Positions 1-7,574 of a stretch of 64,000 nt of DNA are shown in pieces. The stretch comes from Actinomycetes bacterium (lineage in GTDB: Bacteria; Actinomycetota; Aquicultoria; Aquicultorales; Aquicultoraceae), in contig JAJYQA010000029.1 of the NCBI GenBank assembly GCA_021794835.1, positions 111,090-175,089 of the forward strand. Direction: 5' to 3'. Both the position numbers and the translations under genes were made by a program. The first letter of the stretch is position 1. The number at the start of each line of letters is the position of its first letter. The notes beneath the pieces are model-generated. The model searched no databases, was not told the DNA's origin, and saw nothing but the letters and a program-made list of their open reading frames with translations.

Positions 1-105
1 TCGCCTTTCTATGTACTGAACAAGAAGAAGACTTGCGAAAATGAAACCGATTACTGCAGTGGCCGCCGCCCAGGCCCAATGCGCCCAAAACGAAGGTGAA
101 CCCAT
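1..105 (-). CDS. N-terminus of a membrane protein, cut by the window edge
   Basis: Reading the minus strand from an ATG at 105 gives 35 codons open to the window edge. They start MGSPSFWAHWAW, followed by a hydrophobic stretch of about 20 residues and then QYIERR, which looks like one N-terminal membrane helix with a basic end. A G-rich stretch just upstream of the ATG could serve as a weak ribosome site. The family cannot be named from this piece. The next minus-strand gene begins at 760, upstream, so the two could be co-transcribed. Confidence 0.4.
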   Translation of the reverse strand, partial: MGSPSFWAHWAWAAATAVIGFIFASLLLVQYIERR

Positions 106-217
106 AAACCCCGCCCCCAAAAAGCAATATTTGTCTTAATTGTAGTATAGAATTCCTATAAAGTCAGTAGTAAAAATTTAAAGGAGCCAGGGATTAGGAG
201 CCGGTATTGTCCATCAC

Positions 218-760
218 TTATGCGATATATTCCTGCAGCCGGCGAAGCTCATCAATTATAGCGCCGCAAAAGTCTTGTAAATCCGACGGTTCACGGCCGG
301 TAATTAGGTTGCCATCCACCACTACAGGCTCGTCAAGGTAAGTTGCCCCCGCATTTTCCAAATCCACTTTTATGGAGGGAGATCCGGTAACATTTTTGTC
401 TTTGAGAATGTCCAGCGATATTAGAACCTGTGGACCGTGATAGATTGCTCCAACAATTCGGTTAGCGTTATACATATCCAATATAAAGCCAGTTGCCGCA
501 TTGTTTACTCTTATCTCATCGGGGGAGTAGCCGTTGGAAATTACGACCACATCGAAGCTGTATGAGCGTGCCTCCTCATAGGTAACCTCGACGGTGGCTT
601 CTTGCATACGTGTCCAGTCAGCAAGTCGCTTCCCAGATTCCTCGCCAACTACGCTTACCAGGGCACCTGCCTGGGACAAACACTTGTGAAGACCGTTAAA
701 CTCGTCCGCATCAAAATGATCGGATAGAATAATTGCTACTTCTCTTCCTGAAATCGACAT
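218..760 (-). CDS. DJ-1/PfpI family protein lacking the nucleophile cysteine
   Basis: 180 residues covering the whole DJ-1/PfpI (class I glutamine amidotransferase-like) fold: the N-terminal strand REVAIILSDHFDADEF, a central VVISNGYSPDEIR segment and the nucleophile elbow. In PfpI-type proteins the elbow reads A-I-C-H-G-P; here it is AIYHGPQVL, so the catalytic Cys is Tyr (codon TAT, one base from TGT). The C-terminal part (GNLITGREPSDLQDFC) is the usual family end. A second, more diverged member lies divergently at 924-1472. Without the Cys, peptidase, glyoxalase or deglycase chemistry is unlikely, and a binding or sensor role is possible. Fold assignment is firm; function is unknown. The promoter probably lies in the shared 761-923 gap. 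Confidence 0.85.
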   Translation of the reverse strand: MSISGREVAIILSDHFDADEFNGLHKCLSQAGALVSVVGEESGKRLADWTRMQEATVEVTYEEARSYSFDVVVISNGYSPDEIRVNNAATGFILDMYNANRIVGAIYHGPQVLISLDILKDKNVTGSPSIKVDLENAGATYLDEPVVVDGNLITGREPSDLQDFCGAIIDELRRLQEYIA

Positions 761-923
761 TGAATTTCCTCCTCGTATCTTAACAATTGGTTTTTACCCC
801 TCATGCAGTCTAAAAACAACTCCTTCTCGAATCTTTAAAGAAAAAGTAAATCTTGAATTTTGTTATTACCTGTTCCAAGGCGGGTAAATTTTGCTTGTCT
901 AACACATTGTGGAGGGATGTTTT

Positions 924-1472
924 ATGCGGGCAAGAGGAAAGACCGTCGCTGTACTTCTGCCCAATCACTTTAACGCAAACCTGTTTGAAGCTCTACGGGA
1001 TTGCATAGTCGGGGCGGGTGGGGCGATTCTGATAGTTGGTTTTAAAAAAGATGAACCGTTGACCGACAGTAAGCGTGAAGAGGTATTTACAGTGGATGTC
1101 TCGCCTGAAGACCTGGGCCTTGGTGACTACGATGCTTTGGTTGTTTTAGATAGTGCAACACCTGAAGAAATGATTGCAAGCAGAAAAAATCTAGGCCTTA
1201 TAGAGACAGCTTACGAGCACCAGAAGGTAATCGGCACTGTTGATGAAGGTGTAGAACTTTTGGTTGCGGCGTTAGGTTCTTTGTTAAGTAACAGAAAAAT
1301 GACCGGTCCAGCAGAATCAAGAATTGACTTGGAGGGAGCTGGGGCAAACTTTGTCGATGAGGGTGTGGTTGTAGATAAGTACTTAATCACCGCAAAAGCT
1401 GCAAGCGACGCTGAAAGGTTCTGTCGGGTTCTTATGGATGTGCTTCAGTCGATAAGCGGTCTTGCGGCTTGA
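924..1472 (+). CDS. Diverged DJ-1/PfpI family protein, catalytic elbow lost
   Basis: 182 residues from the ATG at 924, which sits 7 nt after a GGAGGG at 911-916. The track's GTG at 909 overlaps that ribosome site, so the later start is preferred. The layout matches the neighbour at 218-760: KTVAVLLPNHFNANLFEAL at the N-terminus, a central DYDALVVLDSATPEEM, and KYLITAKAASDAERFC near the end. The elbow is VIGTVDEGVELL, so both the Cys and the following His-Gly of the family are gone. The two genes are divergent relatives rather than a recent duplicate (identity is patchy). Probably non-catalytic. Confidence 0.8.
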   Translation: MRARGKTVAVLLPNHFNANLFEALRDCIVGAGGAILIVGFKKDEPLTDSKREEVFTVDVSPEDLGLGDYDALVVLDSATPEEMIASRKNLGLIETAYEHQKVIGTVDEGVELLVAALGSLLSNRKMTGPAESRIDLEGAGANFVDEGVVVDKYLITAKAASDAERFCRVLMDVLQSISGLAA

Positions 1473-1662
1473 TCAAGGTATGTTAGCTCATAGATCACAG
1501 AATAAAAGCAAGTAATGCGGGTTAAAGAGACAGAAGTCAGCAGCCAGGAAATTTCACCCTAACCCATTTCGCCAGTCTTTCCGATTCGCCGGTTTATCGG
1601 TTTTACCAGTATTTAGTCCGAAATTGGATATATCTACCTTTAGGTTTTATGGAGGTGATATC

Positions 1663-1980
1663 GTGAGGTTTCTAGTTATTGACCGAGGTGGGACTATAGA
1701 ACTTCCGCCACCTCGGGGGCAAGACCTTTTCATGGAGGCTAGGGATTGGGTTAGAGAAGGGATGGATAAAGGCAAGATCGAGCTTGCTTATGCCATGTCC
1801 GGGCAGATGTCAAGTGTAATGGTCTATAACGTTGATTCTAACGAGGAACTTGATGATATACTGCAGGACTATCCGCTAAGTAATTACGCTGTCTTTGAGG
1901 TCTATCCGCTGTCGGACGCGCTTCACTCATACGAAACGGCCGCTAATGCCTTTATGGAAAAAGGCGAGATGGCAGCTTAA
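1663..1980 (+). CDS. Muconolactone-isomerase-like small alpha/beta barrel protein
   Basis: 105 residues from the GTG at 1663, directly preceded by GGAGGTGAT (1651-1659); the track's start at 1624 lies upstream of this ribosome site. The sequence begins MRFLVIDRGG and contains SSVMVYNVDSNEELDDIL followed by YPLSNYAVFEVYPL. This is the pattern of the muconolactone delta-isomerase fold, a dimeric ferredoxin-like barrel. True muconolactone isomerases act in catechol degradation. No other catechol gene is nearby, so this is a family-level call only. The fold is also shared with YCII-type and stress-response dimers. Confidence 0.65.
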   Translation: MRFLVIDRGGTIELPPPRGQDLFMEARDWVREGMDKGKIELAYAMSGQMSSVMVYNVDSNEELDDILQDYPLSNYAVFEVYPLSDALHSYETAANAFMEKGEMAA

Positions 1981-1995
1981 TATTTATGCGTACAT

Positions 1996-2027
1996 GAAAA
2001 AATAAAGCCGGGATTAAACCCGGCTTT
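1996..2027 (-). terminator. Rho-independent terminator of the gene at 2045-2602
   Basis: AAAGCCGGG (2004-2012) and CCCGGCTTT (2019-2027) form a 9-bp stem with a 6-nt loop. On the minus strand the stem is followed by ATTTTTTC, a proper U-tract, placing the terminator 18 nt after the minus-strand stop at 2045. On the plus strand the U-tract is only three bases, so it would act weakly for the gene ending at 1980. Confidence 0.85.
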
Positions 2028-2044
2028 AGCTCATGGTCTATTTT

Positions 2045-2602
2045 TTACCGACCCATGCTGGTTGTTGAATTCTGCACCGTCCACTGGCCCTTATCATTTT
2101 TAACAAATGTCCAATTTGTTATCCACACGCCATTCGAGCCAAGGTCCAACTGCGCGGTGACAGTTCCAACATTGCCGTTTATCTGAGGTTTTCCAACTTT
2201 ATAGCCGGTTATCTTGCCATAGCTTGTGCGATCGCTAGCAAAACTATTGACGGTACTACCATTCTTCTTAGAAAGCGGCTGCATATCAAAAGCCGTTTGC
2301 CAATCTCCACTTTTCCAGGCAGAGTAGTATTTATTGCAGTACTGATCAAGCGTCGTCCCGTCGGGAACCAGGGTTGCGGGATCCTTGGAGCTGACTGGCT
2401 TGCTTGATTGCGGCGTAGTGGTACCCGTTCCACTCGGGTTGCCTGGGCTGCTTCCTGGCAGTTGCTGCTGGCTATTAGTGCTAGGGCTGGTCTGGTTTGT
2501 ATAGCTGCTCTGTGGTGTCCTGAATGCATAATAAGCAATCGGTATGAGCACGAGTATTGCTAAACCGATTATTACAATTGGAAGGGTCTTTTTAGAACTC
2601 AC
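2045..2602 (-). CDS. Membrane-anchored protein with Ser/Thr/Gln linker and NTF2-like domain
   Basis: 185 residues. Residues 8-27 form one hydrophobic helix (PIVIIGLAILVLIPIAYYAF). A low-complexity linker rich in Ser, Thr, Gln, Pro and Gly follows (about 30-75), then a compact C-terminal domain (about 85-185) with TLDQYCNKYYSAWKSGDW and alternating strands. This resembles the small extracytoplasmic NTF2-like/DUF4878 domains found behind one membrane anchor in Gram-positive bacteria. The domain would lie outside the membrane. No catalytic motif is visible. It is transcribed alone and ends at a clear terminator. Confidence 0.7.
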   Translation of the reverse strand: MSSKKTLPIVIIGLAILVLIPIAYYAFRTPQSSYTNQTSPSTNSQQQLPGSSPGNPSGTGTTTPQSSKPVSSKDPATLVPDGTTLDQYCNKYYSAWKSGDWQTAFDMQPLSKKNGSTVNSFASDRTSYGKITGYKVGKPQINGNVGTVTAQLDLGSNGVWITNWTFVKNDKGQWTVQNSTTSMGR

Positions 2603-2767
2603 GGATAAACTCCCTTTCTTTTTAATGTGAAAATTTATATTTGCTTGTAAATGTACCTTAAATGGGGATGTCTTTCAAGTAGAAGTTTGGGTTGTTCAAT
2701 GTTGTTATAATGCCTGGAAGTTTTTGATATTTTCCTAGGGGTATACTAAGCATACAATCCTGCAAAT

Positions 2768-2793
2768 GTCATTTATAATCGTCATTTATAATC
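2768..2793. repeat. 13-bp tandem duplication in an intergenic gap
   Basis: GTCATTTATAATC occurs twice head to tail, followed by GTC, in the gap between the peroxiredoxin stop (2819) and the start of the minus-strand gene at 2602. It lies upstream of that gene, so it could be a two-site operator or simple slippage. Confidence 0.5.
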
Positions 2794-2818
2794 GTCTCTA
2801 TGGGATGGTTAAATAATT

Positions 2819-3295
2819 TTATCCGGCTAACTCTTCTTCTAGCTCTGCTAGCCGCCTTAAAATTTCTATTGCCGGTCCAAAATCCGGCGCTTGGTTATCT
2901 GCATAACTTTTCTCGTAAGCGACGACACCGGCCGAGTCGATAACGTAGACAGTTCGCTTTTCGCGCTGCTCCTCGTTGTTCCAAACGCTGTAGAGATTTC
3001 CTACGTTTCCAAACCAGTCTGAAAGCAAGGGTAAATCTATTCCTAACTCCTTTGCAAACGCTTTATGCGACCACATGCTGTCTGCGCTTATACCCACGAC
3101 CTGGGCATTGAGCTCGCGTATCTCGGGTAGTAGACCTTTAATACGCGATAGCTCATCGGTTCAGATCGGGGAGAAATCATGGACGTAAAAAAGAAGAAGT
3201 ACGTTGATACCTCTTAGGTCCGAAAAATGGAAATCGTTGCCGTTTTGATCTGGCAATGTAAAATCGGGAGCCAGTTCTCCAACTTTAAGAGGCAT
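2819..3295 (-). CDS. Selenocysteine peroxiredoxin (AhpE/BCP-like), UGA at codon 45
   Basis: The track shows only the C-terminal 92 residues. Reading upstream in the same frame gives an N-terminus starting at an ATG at 3295 (MPLKVGELAPDFTLPDQNG), with GGAGGG 7-8 nt before it. One in-frame TGA (3163-3161) lies at codon 45 in FYVHDFSPI-U-TDELSRI. Peroxiredoxins have P-x-x-x-(T/S)-x-x-C-T here, so the UGA replaces exactly the peroxidatic Cys. The full protein is 158 residues, normal for one-domain AhpE/BCP-type enzymes, and has no cysteine at all. A 45-nt hairpin follows the UGA (separate entry). Sec-containing peroxiredoxins are a known bacterial selenoprotein class. It would reduce peroxides in the cytoplasm; the reductant cannot be told. 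The alternative, a nonsense mutation, would need to hit the catalytic codon by chance. Confidence 0.88.
3110..3154 (-). promoter_or_regulatory. Candidate bacterial SECIS hairpin of the peroxiredoxin gene
   Basis: Starting 7 nt after the UGA, the mRNA has GAGCT-AT-CGCGTAT pairing with ATACGCG-AGCTC: 12 base pairs with a 2-nt bulge and a 19-nt apical region. The apical region contains AAGGUC flanked by UA/UA, similar to the AGGUCU loop of the E. coli fdhF SECIS as I remember it. The G-U of the loop lies at +26/+27 after the UGA, slightly farther than in fdhF but in the usual bacterial range. The pairing is perfect although the region is coding. Confidence 0.75.
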
Positions 3296-3341
3296 GTTAA
3301 ACCCTCCATTTCTTTTAGTTAGAGGGTATATTCCCAAAAAG

Positions 3342-4244
3342 CTAGCTTATTTTTCCGGAATTGAGAAGTGCTCTTCTTAAAACATCCTTGCCCTTATCGG
3401 TCATCTCGACTAACGGAAGCCTTACCGGGCCAGCCGGCAAACCCATCCAGCTCAGGGCTTGCTTTACGGGGACTGGATTTGGCTCCACGAAGAGGGCGTT
3501 AACAAGATTTAGCATCTTGTAATGTAAGTCACGGGCGGCGCTGACGTCTCCCCCATAAACTAACCTGACCATTTGGTCTACTTCCTTGCCAATGATATGA
3601 CCTACCGCGGCAACCGCGCCTTGGCCACCCAGGCAAAGTAGTGAAAAGGTAAGGGCATCCTCGCCGGCATAGATATGGAAATTGGTGCCCTTCGTGCCTT
3701 CTATTATCTTCATCGTTTGCGCAATGTCACCAGAGGCATCCTTTAAGCCAACGATGGTATCGGTCTCGGAGAGTCTAATTATTGTATCCGGGTCGATGTT
3801 TCGTCCCGTCCGGCCGGGAATGTTGTAAATTATGATCGGAAGGTCGGTTGCTTTAGCTACCGCCTCGTAATGGCGCATTATACCCTCCTGGCTTGGCTTG
3901 TTGTAATAGGGGCCGACCTGGAGCGTAGCCTGAACGCCGATATCTGCGGCCTCTTTGGTCATGTAGATTGCTTCCTCGGTCGAGTTTGAGCCCGTACCAG
4001 CGATAACCGGAACCCTTCCAGCGACGGCGTCGACCGTTATCTTTATAACGTCGAGGTGCTCCTGGTGCGTGAGGGTAGGGGACTCGCCGGTGGTTCCGCA
4101 CGGAATGATCGCCGCCGCAGCTTGCTCGTCTATTAGGTAATCTATCAGGGTACGAAGACCCTCCTTGTCAACTTTATAATCATCAGTAAACGGTGTAATT
4201 ACGGGGATGAGACATCCCTTCAGATCCCATTGCTTCTGGCCCAT
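3342..4244 (-). CDS. dapA: 4-hydroxy-tetrahydrodipicolinate synthase
   Basis: 300 residues, the family length. It condenses aspartate semialdehyde and pyruvate in the diaminopimelate/lysine pathway, in the cytoplasm. Visible family motifs are GCLIPVITPFTDD at the N-terminus, CGTTGESPTL (substrate/phosphate loop), the catalytic Tyr in IIYNIPGRTGRN, and the Schiff-base lysine in VGLKDASGD. An ATG start follows a good GAGGA site at 4250. The gene is not beside other lysine genes, so a related aldolase of the DapA/NanA family is possible. The GTTGES and YNIPGRTG motifs favour DapA. Confidence 0.93.
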   Translation of the reverse strand: MGQKQWDLKGCLIPVITPFTDDYKVDKEGLRTLIDYLIDEQAAAAIIPCGTTGESPTLTHQEHLDVIKITVDAVAGRVPVIAGTGSNSTEEAIYMTKEAADIGVQATLQVGPYYNKPSQEGIMRHYEAVAKATDLPIIIYNIPGRTGRNIDPDTIIRLSETDTIVGLKDASGDIAQTMKIIEGTKGTNFHIYAGEDALTFSLLCLGGQGAVAAVGHIIGKEVDQMVRLVYGGDVSAARDLHYKMLNLVNALFVEPNPVPVKQALSWMGLPAGPVRLPLVEMTDKGKDVLRRALLNSGKIS

Positions 4245-4387
4245 TACAAATCCTCCTCGCTGCTTAGTTATTCAATTTTACCCTTTAAGCGGGTAGATGC
4301 GTCAAGCGAACCAAGCTATTTACACAAAAATTTAATTATAAAATTAAAATAATTAAAAAACCGGCTTTTTAGTAGTAATTCAGGGCT

Positions 4388-4573
4388 TTAGCCATCGATG
4401 TCTTTTAGGAAAGCTTCAATTTCCTCCAGACCGCGTTCGGTGTGGTATTTTATGAACGCCTCTTTAAGAAGCTGTTGCATTTTCTCATGGCTGGCGATAA
4501 TTTCGTCCAAAAGGATGTGTATGCGCTTGATTTTTTCGTCCTGGGATTCAGCCCAGTTGTCTGGATTGGTCAT
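4388..4573 (-). CDS. Small helical protein of unknown function
   Basis: 61 residues, highly charged and predicted to be all helix (DEKIKRIHILLDEIIASHEKM...), without Cys, signal peptide or membrane segment. No family is recognised. It lies between dapA and the PfkB kinase on the same strand. Another ORF on the opposite strand covers the region but looks like its shadow. Confidence 0.45.
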   Translation of the reverse strand: MTNPDNWAESQDEKIKRIHILLDEIIASHEKMQQLLKEAFIKYHTERGLEEIEAFLKDIDG

Positions 4574-4636
4574 GAACCATATTTTACTATATGTTGGTAG
4601 GCTATGGGAAGGAAGGGATTGCCGAATTACGGATTT

Positions 4637-5635
4637 TTAAAAGCCAGTTCTTGATCCACGCTTGATAACACGCTTTCTAATCTCACCTAGCTGCAGCAGG
4701 CCCTCTTGTGCCCCGACTCGGCTTACCACCGATGCCGAGTTGATTGCTGCCATAAACATAGCTGTTTTAATATCGTAGCCCATGATAAGAGCAGCAACAA
4801 AAGTTGAGCCATAGGAGTCGCCTGCGCCGGTGGCGTCAACAACTTCTGCTTTAATTACTTCCTGGAAGTATATATCTTTACCCTCGGTCGCGTAACTTCC
4901 GTCGGGTCCGCAGGTTACAACAACTATCTCCGGCCCCGTCTTTATAAGCTCAGCGGCAAGCTGGCGGTTATCCGCAATTACTATATTTGGGTCTTTGGAT
5001 CTTAAGATTAGGGTAGCCTCGGTCCGATTTACGATTAGGACGTTAAGTTTTTCAAGGATGGGGGCCATGTAACTAAAACCCTGCTCAATTTGCCCCAATC
5101 CGGGGTTGTTGGCGATTTTGATCGACTTGCTATACGCAAAATCAACAATTTGCTTTGGAAGCTCAGGCCTCTCTTTAGAAAGCGGGCCCACGTAAAACCA
5201 AGAGGTATCTTCAATTTTGTGCCAGTCACGGATTGTAAGGTTACGGTTTGCGCCGGAGTAGAAAAGAATTGTCCTGTCCCCGGCACCCTTAGGGATAAGA
5301 ATAAGACCGATGCCGGTTTTAAGTTTCTCGTCCGCCCAGATGAACTCGGTATCGGCTCCTTCACGCAAAAGCTCAAGGATAATTTGCTCGCCGAGCTCGT
5401 CCCGGCCGATGTTCGCGTATGTAGCCGCCTTAAGTCCAAGACGTGCAAAGGAGGTTGCAGCGTTACACGCACCGCCTCCGGTTGATGTAAACGTAGTCTC
5501 AATAGAAACCTTTGCACCCAGATAAAAAGCAAGTAGCTTGCCCTCGATGCTTGTTGGATCAGGTATAATTTTCCCGCGATCGGTTATAAAGAAAATATCT
5601 CTGCTTGCGCTTCCTATCGTTATGACGTCGAACAT
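4637..5635 (-). CDS. PfkB-family carbohydrate kinase
   Basis: 332 residues with both PfkB signatures: STGGGACNAATSFARLGL near residue 52, which binds the sugar, and the C-terminal DATGAGDSYGSTFVAAL with the catalytic Asp and anion hole. It would phosphorylate a sugar or nucleoside with ATP; which one cannot be read from sequence. Some insertions (EGKLLAFYLGAK) are unlike E. coli ribokinase and closer to ADP-dependent-like or adenosine/sugar kinases of thermophiles. It starts 14 nt after the DUF255 gene's stop, so the two form an operon. Confidence 0.85.
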   Translation of the reverse strand: MFDVITIGSASRDIFFITDRGKIIPDPTSIEGKLLAFYLGAKVSIETTFTSTGGGACNAATSFARLGLKAATYANIGRDELGEQIILELLREGADTEFIWADEKLKTGIGLILIPKGAGDRTILFYSGANRNLTIRDWHKIEDTSWFYVGPLSKERPELPKQIVDFAYSKSIKIANNPGLGQIEQGFSYMAPILEKLNVLIVNRTEATLILRSKDPNIVIADNRQLAAELIKTGPEIVVVTCGPDGSYATEGKDIYFQEVIKAEVVDATGAGDSYGSTFVAALIMGYDIKTAMFMAAINSASVVSRVGAQEGLLQLGEIRKRVIKRGSRTGF

Positions 5636-5649
5636 GCTATGTTTATCTC

Positions 5650-7482
5650 CTATTTAGGTCTTCCGGGAAGGTTTTCCAAGATGGCCGTAAATTCGTGTAC
5701 CGTCTCGACTGCAGGTAGACATACCCGGCCGATGCATGGATATATTACCGGGTGGTGTTCCGGTGGGAATCCCTGTTTCTCTAACGTCTCATAGTCCTTG
5801 ATGGGGTCAAGAATCTCAACCTCCTTGCCGGGGATGTACTGCCGCCAAGCCTCTTTAAGAAGCGCACGTGCGCCAGCCTCATCCCTATGACCAACCACCT
5901 TTAGTATAACCGGTTCGGTTAGTATTTCGTCAACTGCTATACCGTAAAGTGATGTGGCCGGTGTAGGAGCCGATGGGGCAATTTCGACGTTTGCAAGGAT
6001 TTGCTCGGCCATTTTCTCATACTCGTCGCCGCCGTCTATATAGGCCAGCCTATATAGCTGCTGGGACAGCAGTGCATTTTCGTGAAGCGGTTTGTACTTT
6101 ACAAACATAGCACCAAGTTCAGGCTCGTTGCCCTTCAGAGCCCTATCAAAAAAGGTGCCATCCTGAGCCTTATATAGCCTGTTACAGATTCCCACAAGTT
6201 CTTTTGCAATATCAAGGTAGGCGCGGTCTCCGGTTACGCTATATGTATTGATGAGGGTATCCATCATGTGCACTTGATCGGGGAGCCAGCCCAGGTAATG
6301 TGGGCTACCGTCATAGTAGTGGGCCATCCCGTTATCTTTTGAGAAGCAATTATTAAGTAAGAAGGCGACCGTTTTTTTTGCAAAATTTAAACATCTGATA
6401 TCTTCAAGGATTTTATAAGCCTCAATGTAGGCCGAGACCATCGATGCGTTGGCATCCACGTAGATGATTGGATCGATATAGGGGATTTTATTTTTAAGCC
6501 TTTCTTCTGCACTTAGTTTGTAAAATTCCTCGTCCGCGTCTTGGCTTCCAAAAAAGCCACCATGCTTTTTATCTGTAAAGAAGCTATCCACAAAACCAAG
6601 CGTTTTTTCTGCGATATCACGGTATCTTGTAAAATTGGAGACCTGGTAGCCATGAAGGTAGGTAATGATAAGCTTACCGTTATCTGCAAGAAGTTTCTCA
6701 TAGTGAGGATTGCCCCAGTCGCGTTTGTTCGAGTAGCGGAAAAATCCTCCCCAAACTTTATCCATCAGGCTACCTTCGGCCATATTATCTAAAGTAATTG
6801 CCGCCATTTCAAGAAGATAGGTCTTATTCTCAAGAAAGGCCCGTCGCAGAAGAAGCTCAATAGCCGGGGGATTTGGAAATTTGGGCTTCTCGCCAAATCC
6901 CCCATATTTTGAGTCGAAAGACCTATGAAGATTTTCCATAACTTCGGCAACCGTATTGCGGTTGATCTCGTAGTGGACATCGGGCTCCCGCGATTGGATA
7001 GCGATAATCTGCCCGCGCTTTAGCTCGGATTCTTCCTTAAGCTGGTCGTAGTAATCACGATAGTAGTCGCTTGTTCTTTGCAGGAGCTTTCTTAATTGGT
7101 TTGGGGGAATATAGGTGCCGCCGGTTACAATCTCGCCTGTATCAGTTAAAACTGCCGTCGTGGGCCAGCCGCCAAGCAGGTAGCGGTTTTGGATATCGGG
7201 GCGCCTATCCGCATCTACCCTTATAGGGATGTACCGCTCATTTATAAGCTTGATATTTTTTTCATCGGAGTAGGAGGTCTCGTCCATAACATGGCACCAG
7301 TGGCACCAAACAGCCGATATGGCAAGAAGCATGGGCTTTTTTTCTTTTTTAGCTTGTTCGAAAGCCTCGGCCGACCACTGGTGCCATGTTATCTCGTGCG
7401 CACGATTAGGATTAGGTGAAAAACGAAACTCGGGTATAGGCTCTCCTGACCCTCTTGGCTGCGGTTTCGGAAGCTGCATCAT
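5650..7482 (-). CDS. DUF255 thioredoxin-domain protein (YyaL/spermatogenesis-associated 20 family)
   Basis: 610 residues. The N-terminal thioredoxin-like domain begins EITWHQWSAEAFEQAKKEKK and carries the AVWCHWCHVMDE motif (CxxC) and LLGGWPTTAVLTDTG. It is followed by a long alpha/alpha-toroid region resembling six-hairpin glycosidases (FGEKPKFPNPPAIELLLRR, WGGFFRYS, PHYEKLLADNG). These motifs are characteristic of the YyaL family. The length is about 70 residues shorter than many members. Function in bacteria is not established. It is cotranscribed with the PfkB kinase (14-nt gap), which might mean a shared sugar substrate, but that is inference. Confidence 0.88.
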   Translation of the reverse strand: MMQLPKPQPRGSGEPIPEFRFSPNPNRAHEITWHQWSAEAFEQAKKEKKPMLLAISAVWCHWCHVMDETSYSDEKNIKLINERYIPIRVDADRRPDIQNRYLLGGWPTTAVLTDTGEIVTGGTYIPPNQLRKLLQRTSDYYRDYYDQLKEESELKRGQIIAIQSREPDVHYEINRNTVAEVMENLHRSFDSKYGGFGEKPKFPNPPAIELLLRRAFLENKTYLLEMAAITLDNMAEGSLMDKVWGGFFRYSNKRDWGNPHYEKLLADNGKLIITYLHGYQVSNFTRYRDIAEKTLGFVDSFFTDKKHGGFFGSQDADEEFYKLSAEERLKNKIPYIDPIIYVDANASMVSAYIEAYKILEDIRCLNFAKKTVAFLLNNCFSKDNGMAHYYDGSPHYLGWLPDQVHMMDTLINTYSVTGDRAYLDIAKELVGICNRLYKAQDGTFFDRALKGNEPELGAMFVKYKPLHENALLSQQLYRLAYIDGGDEYEKMAEQILANVEIAPSAPTPATSLYGIAVDEILTEPVILKVVGHRDEAGARALLKEAWRQYIPGKEVEILDPIKDYETLEKQGFPPEHHPVIYPCIGRVCLPAVETVHEFTAILENLPGRPK

Positions 7483-7574
7483 GTCTCCTGTAAACTGCGT
7501 CCCTAGGTTTAATACTTTCTAATACCCAATCGGTTGTCGATTAAATCTTGCTTGATATAAAAGTGGTAGCTAGT

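Noticed and set aside
4398-4640. Plus-strand ORF opposite the small gene at 4388-4573
   Set aside because: Composition (Ser, Arg, Cys-rich) and lack of ribosome site mark it as an antisense shadow.
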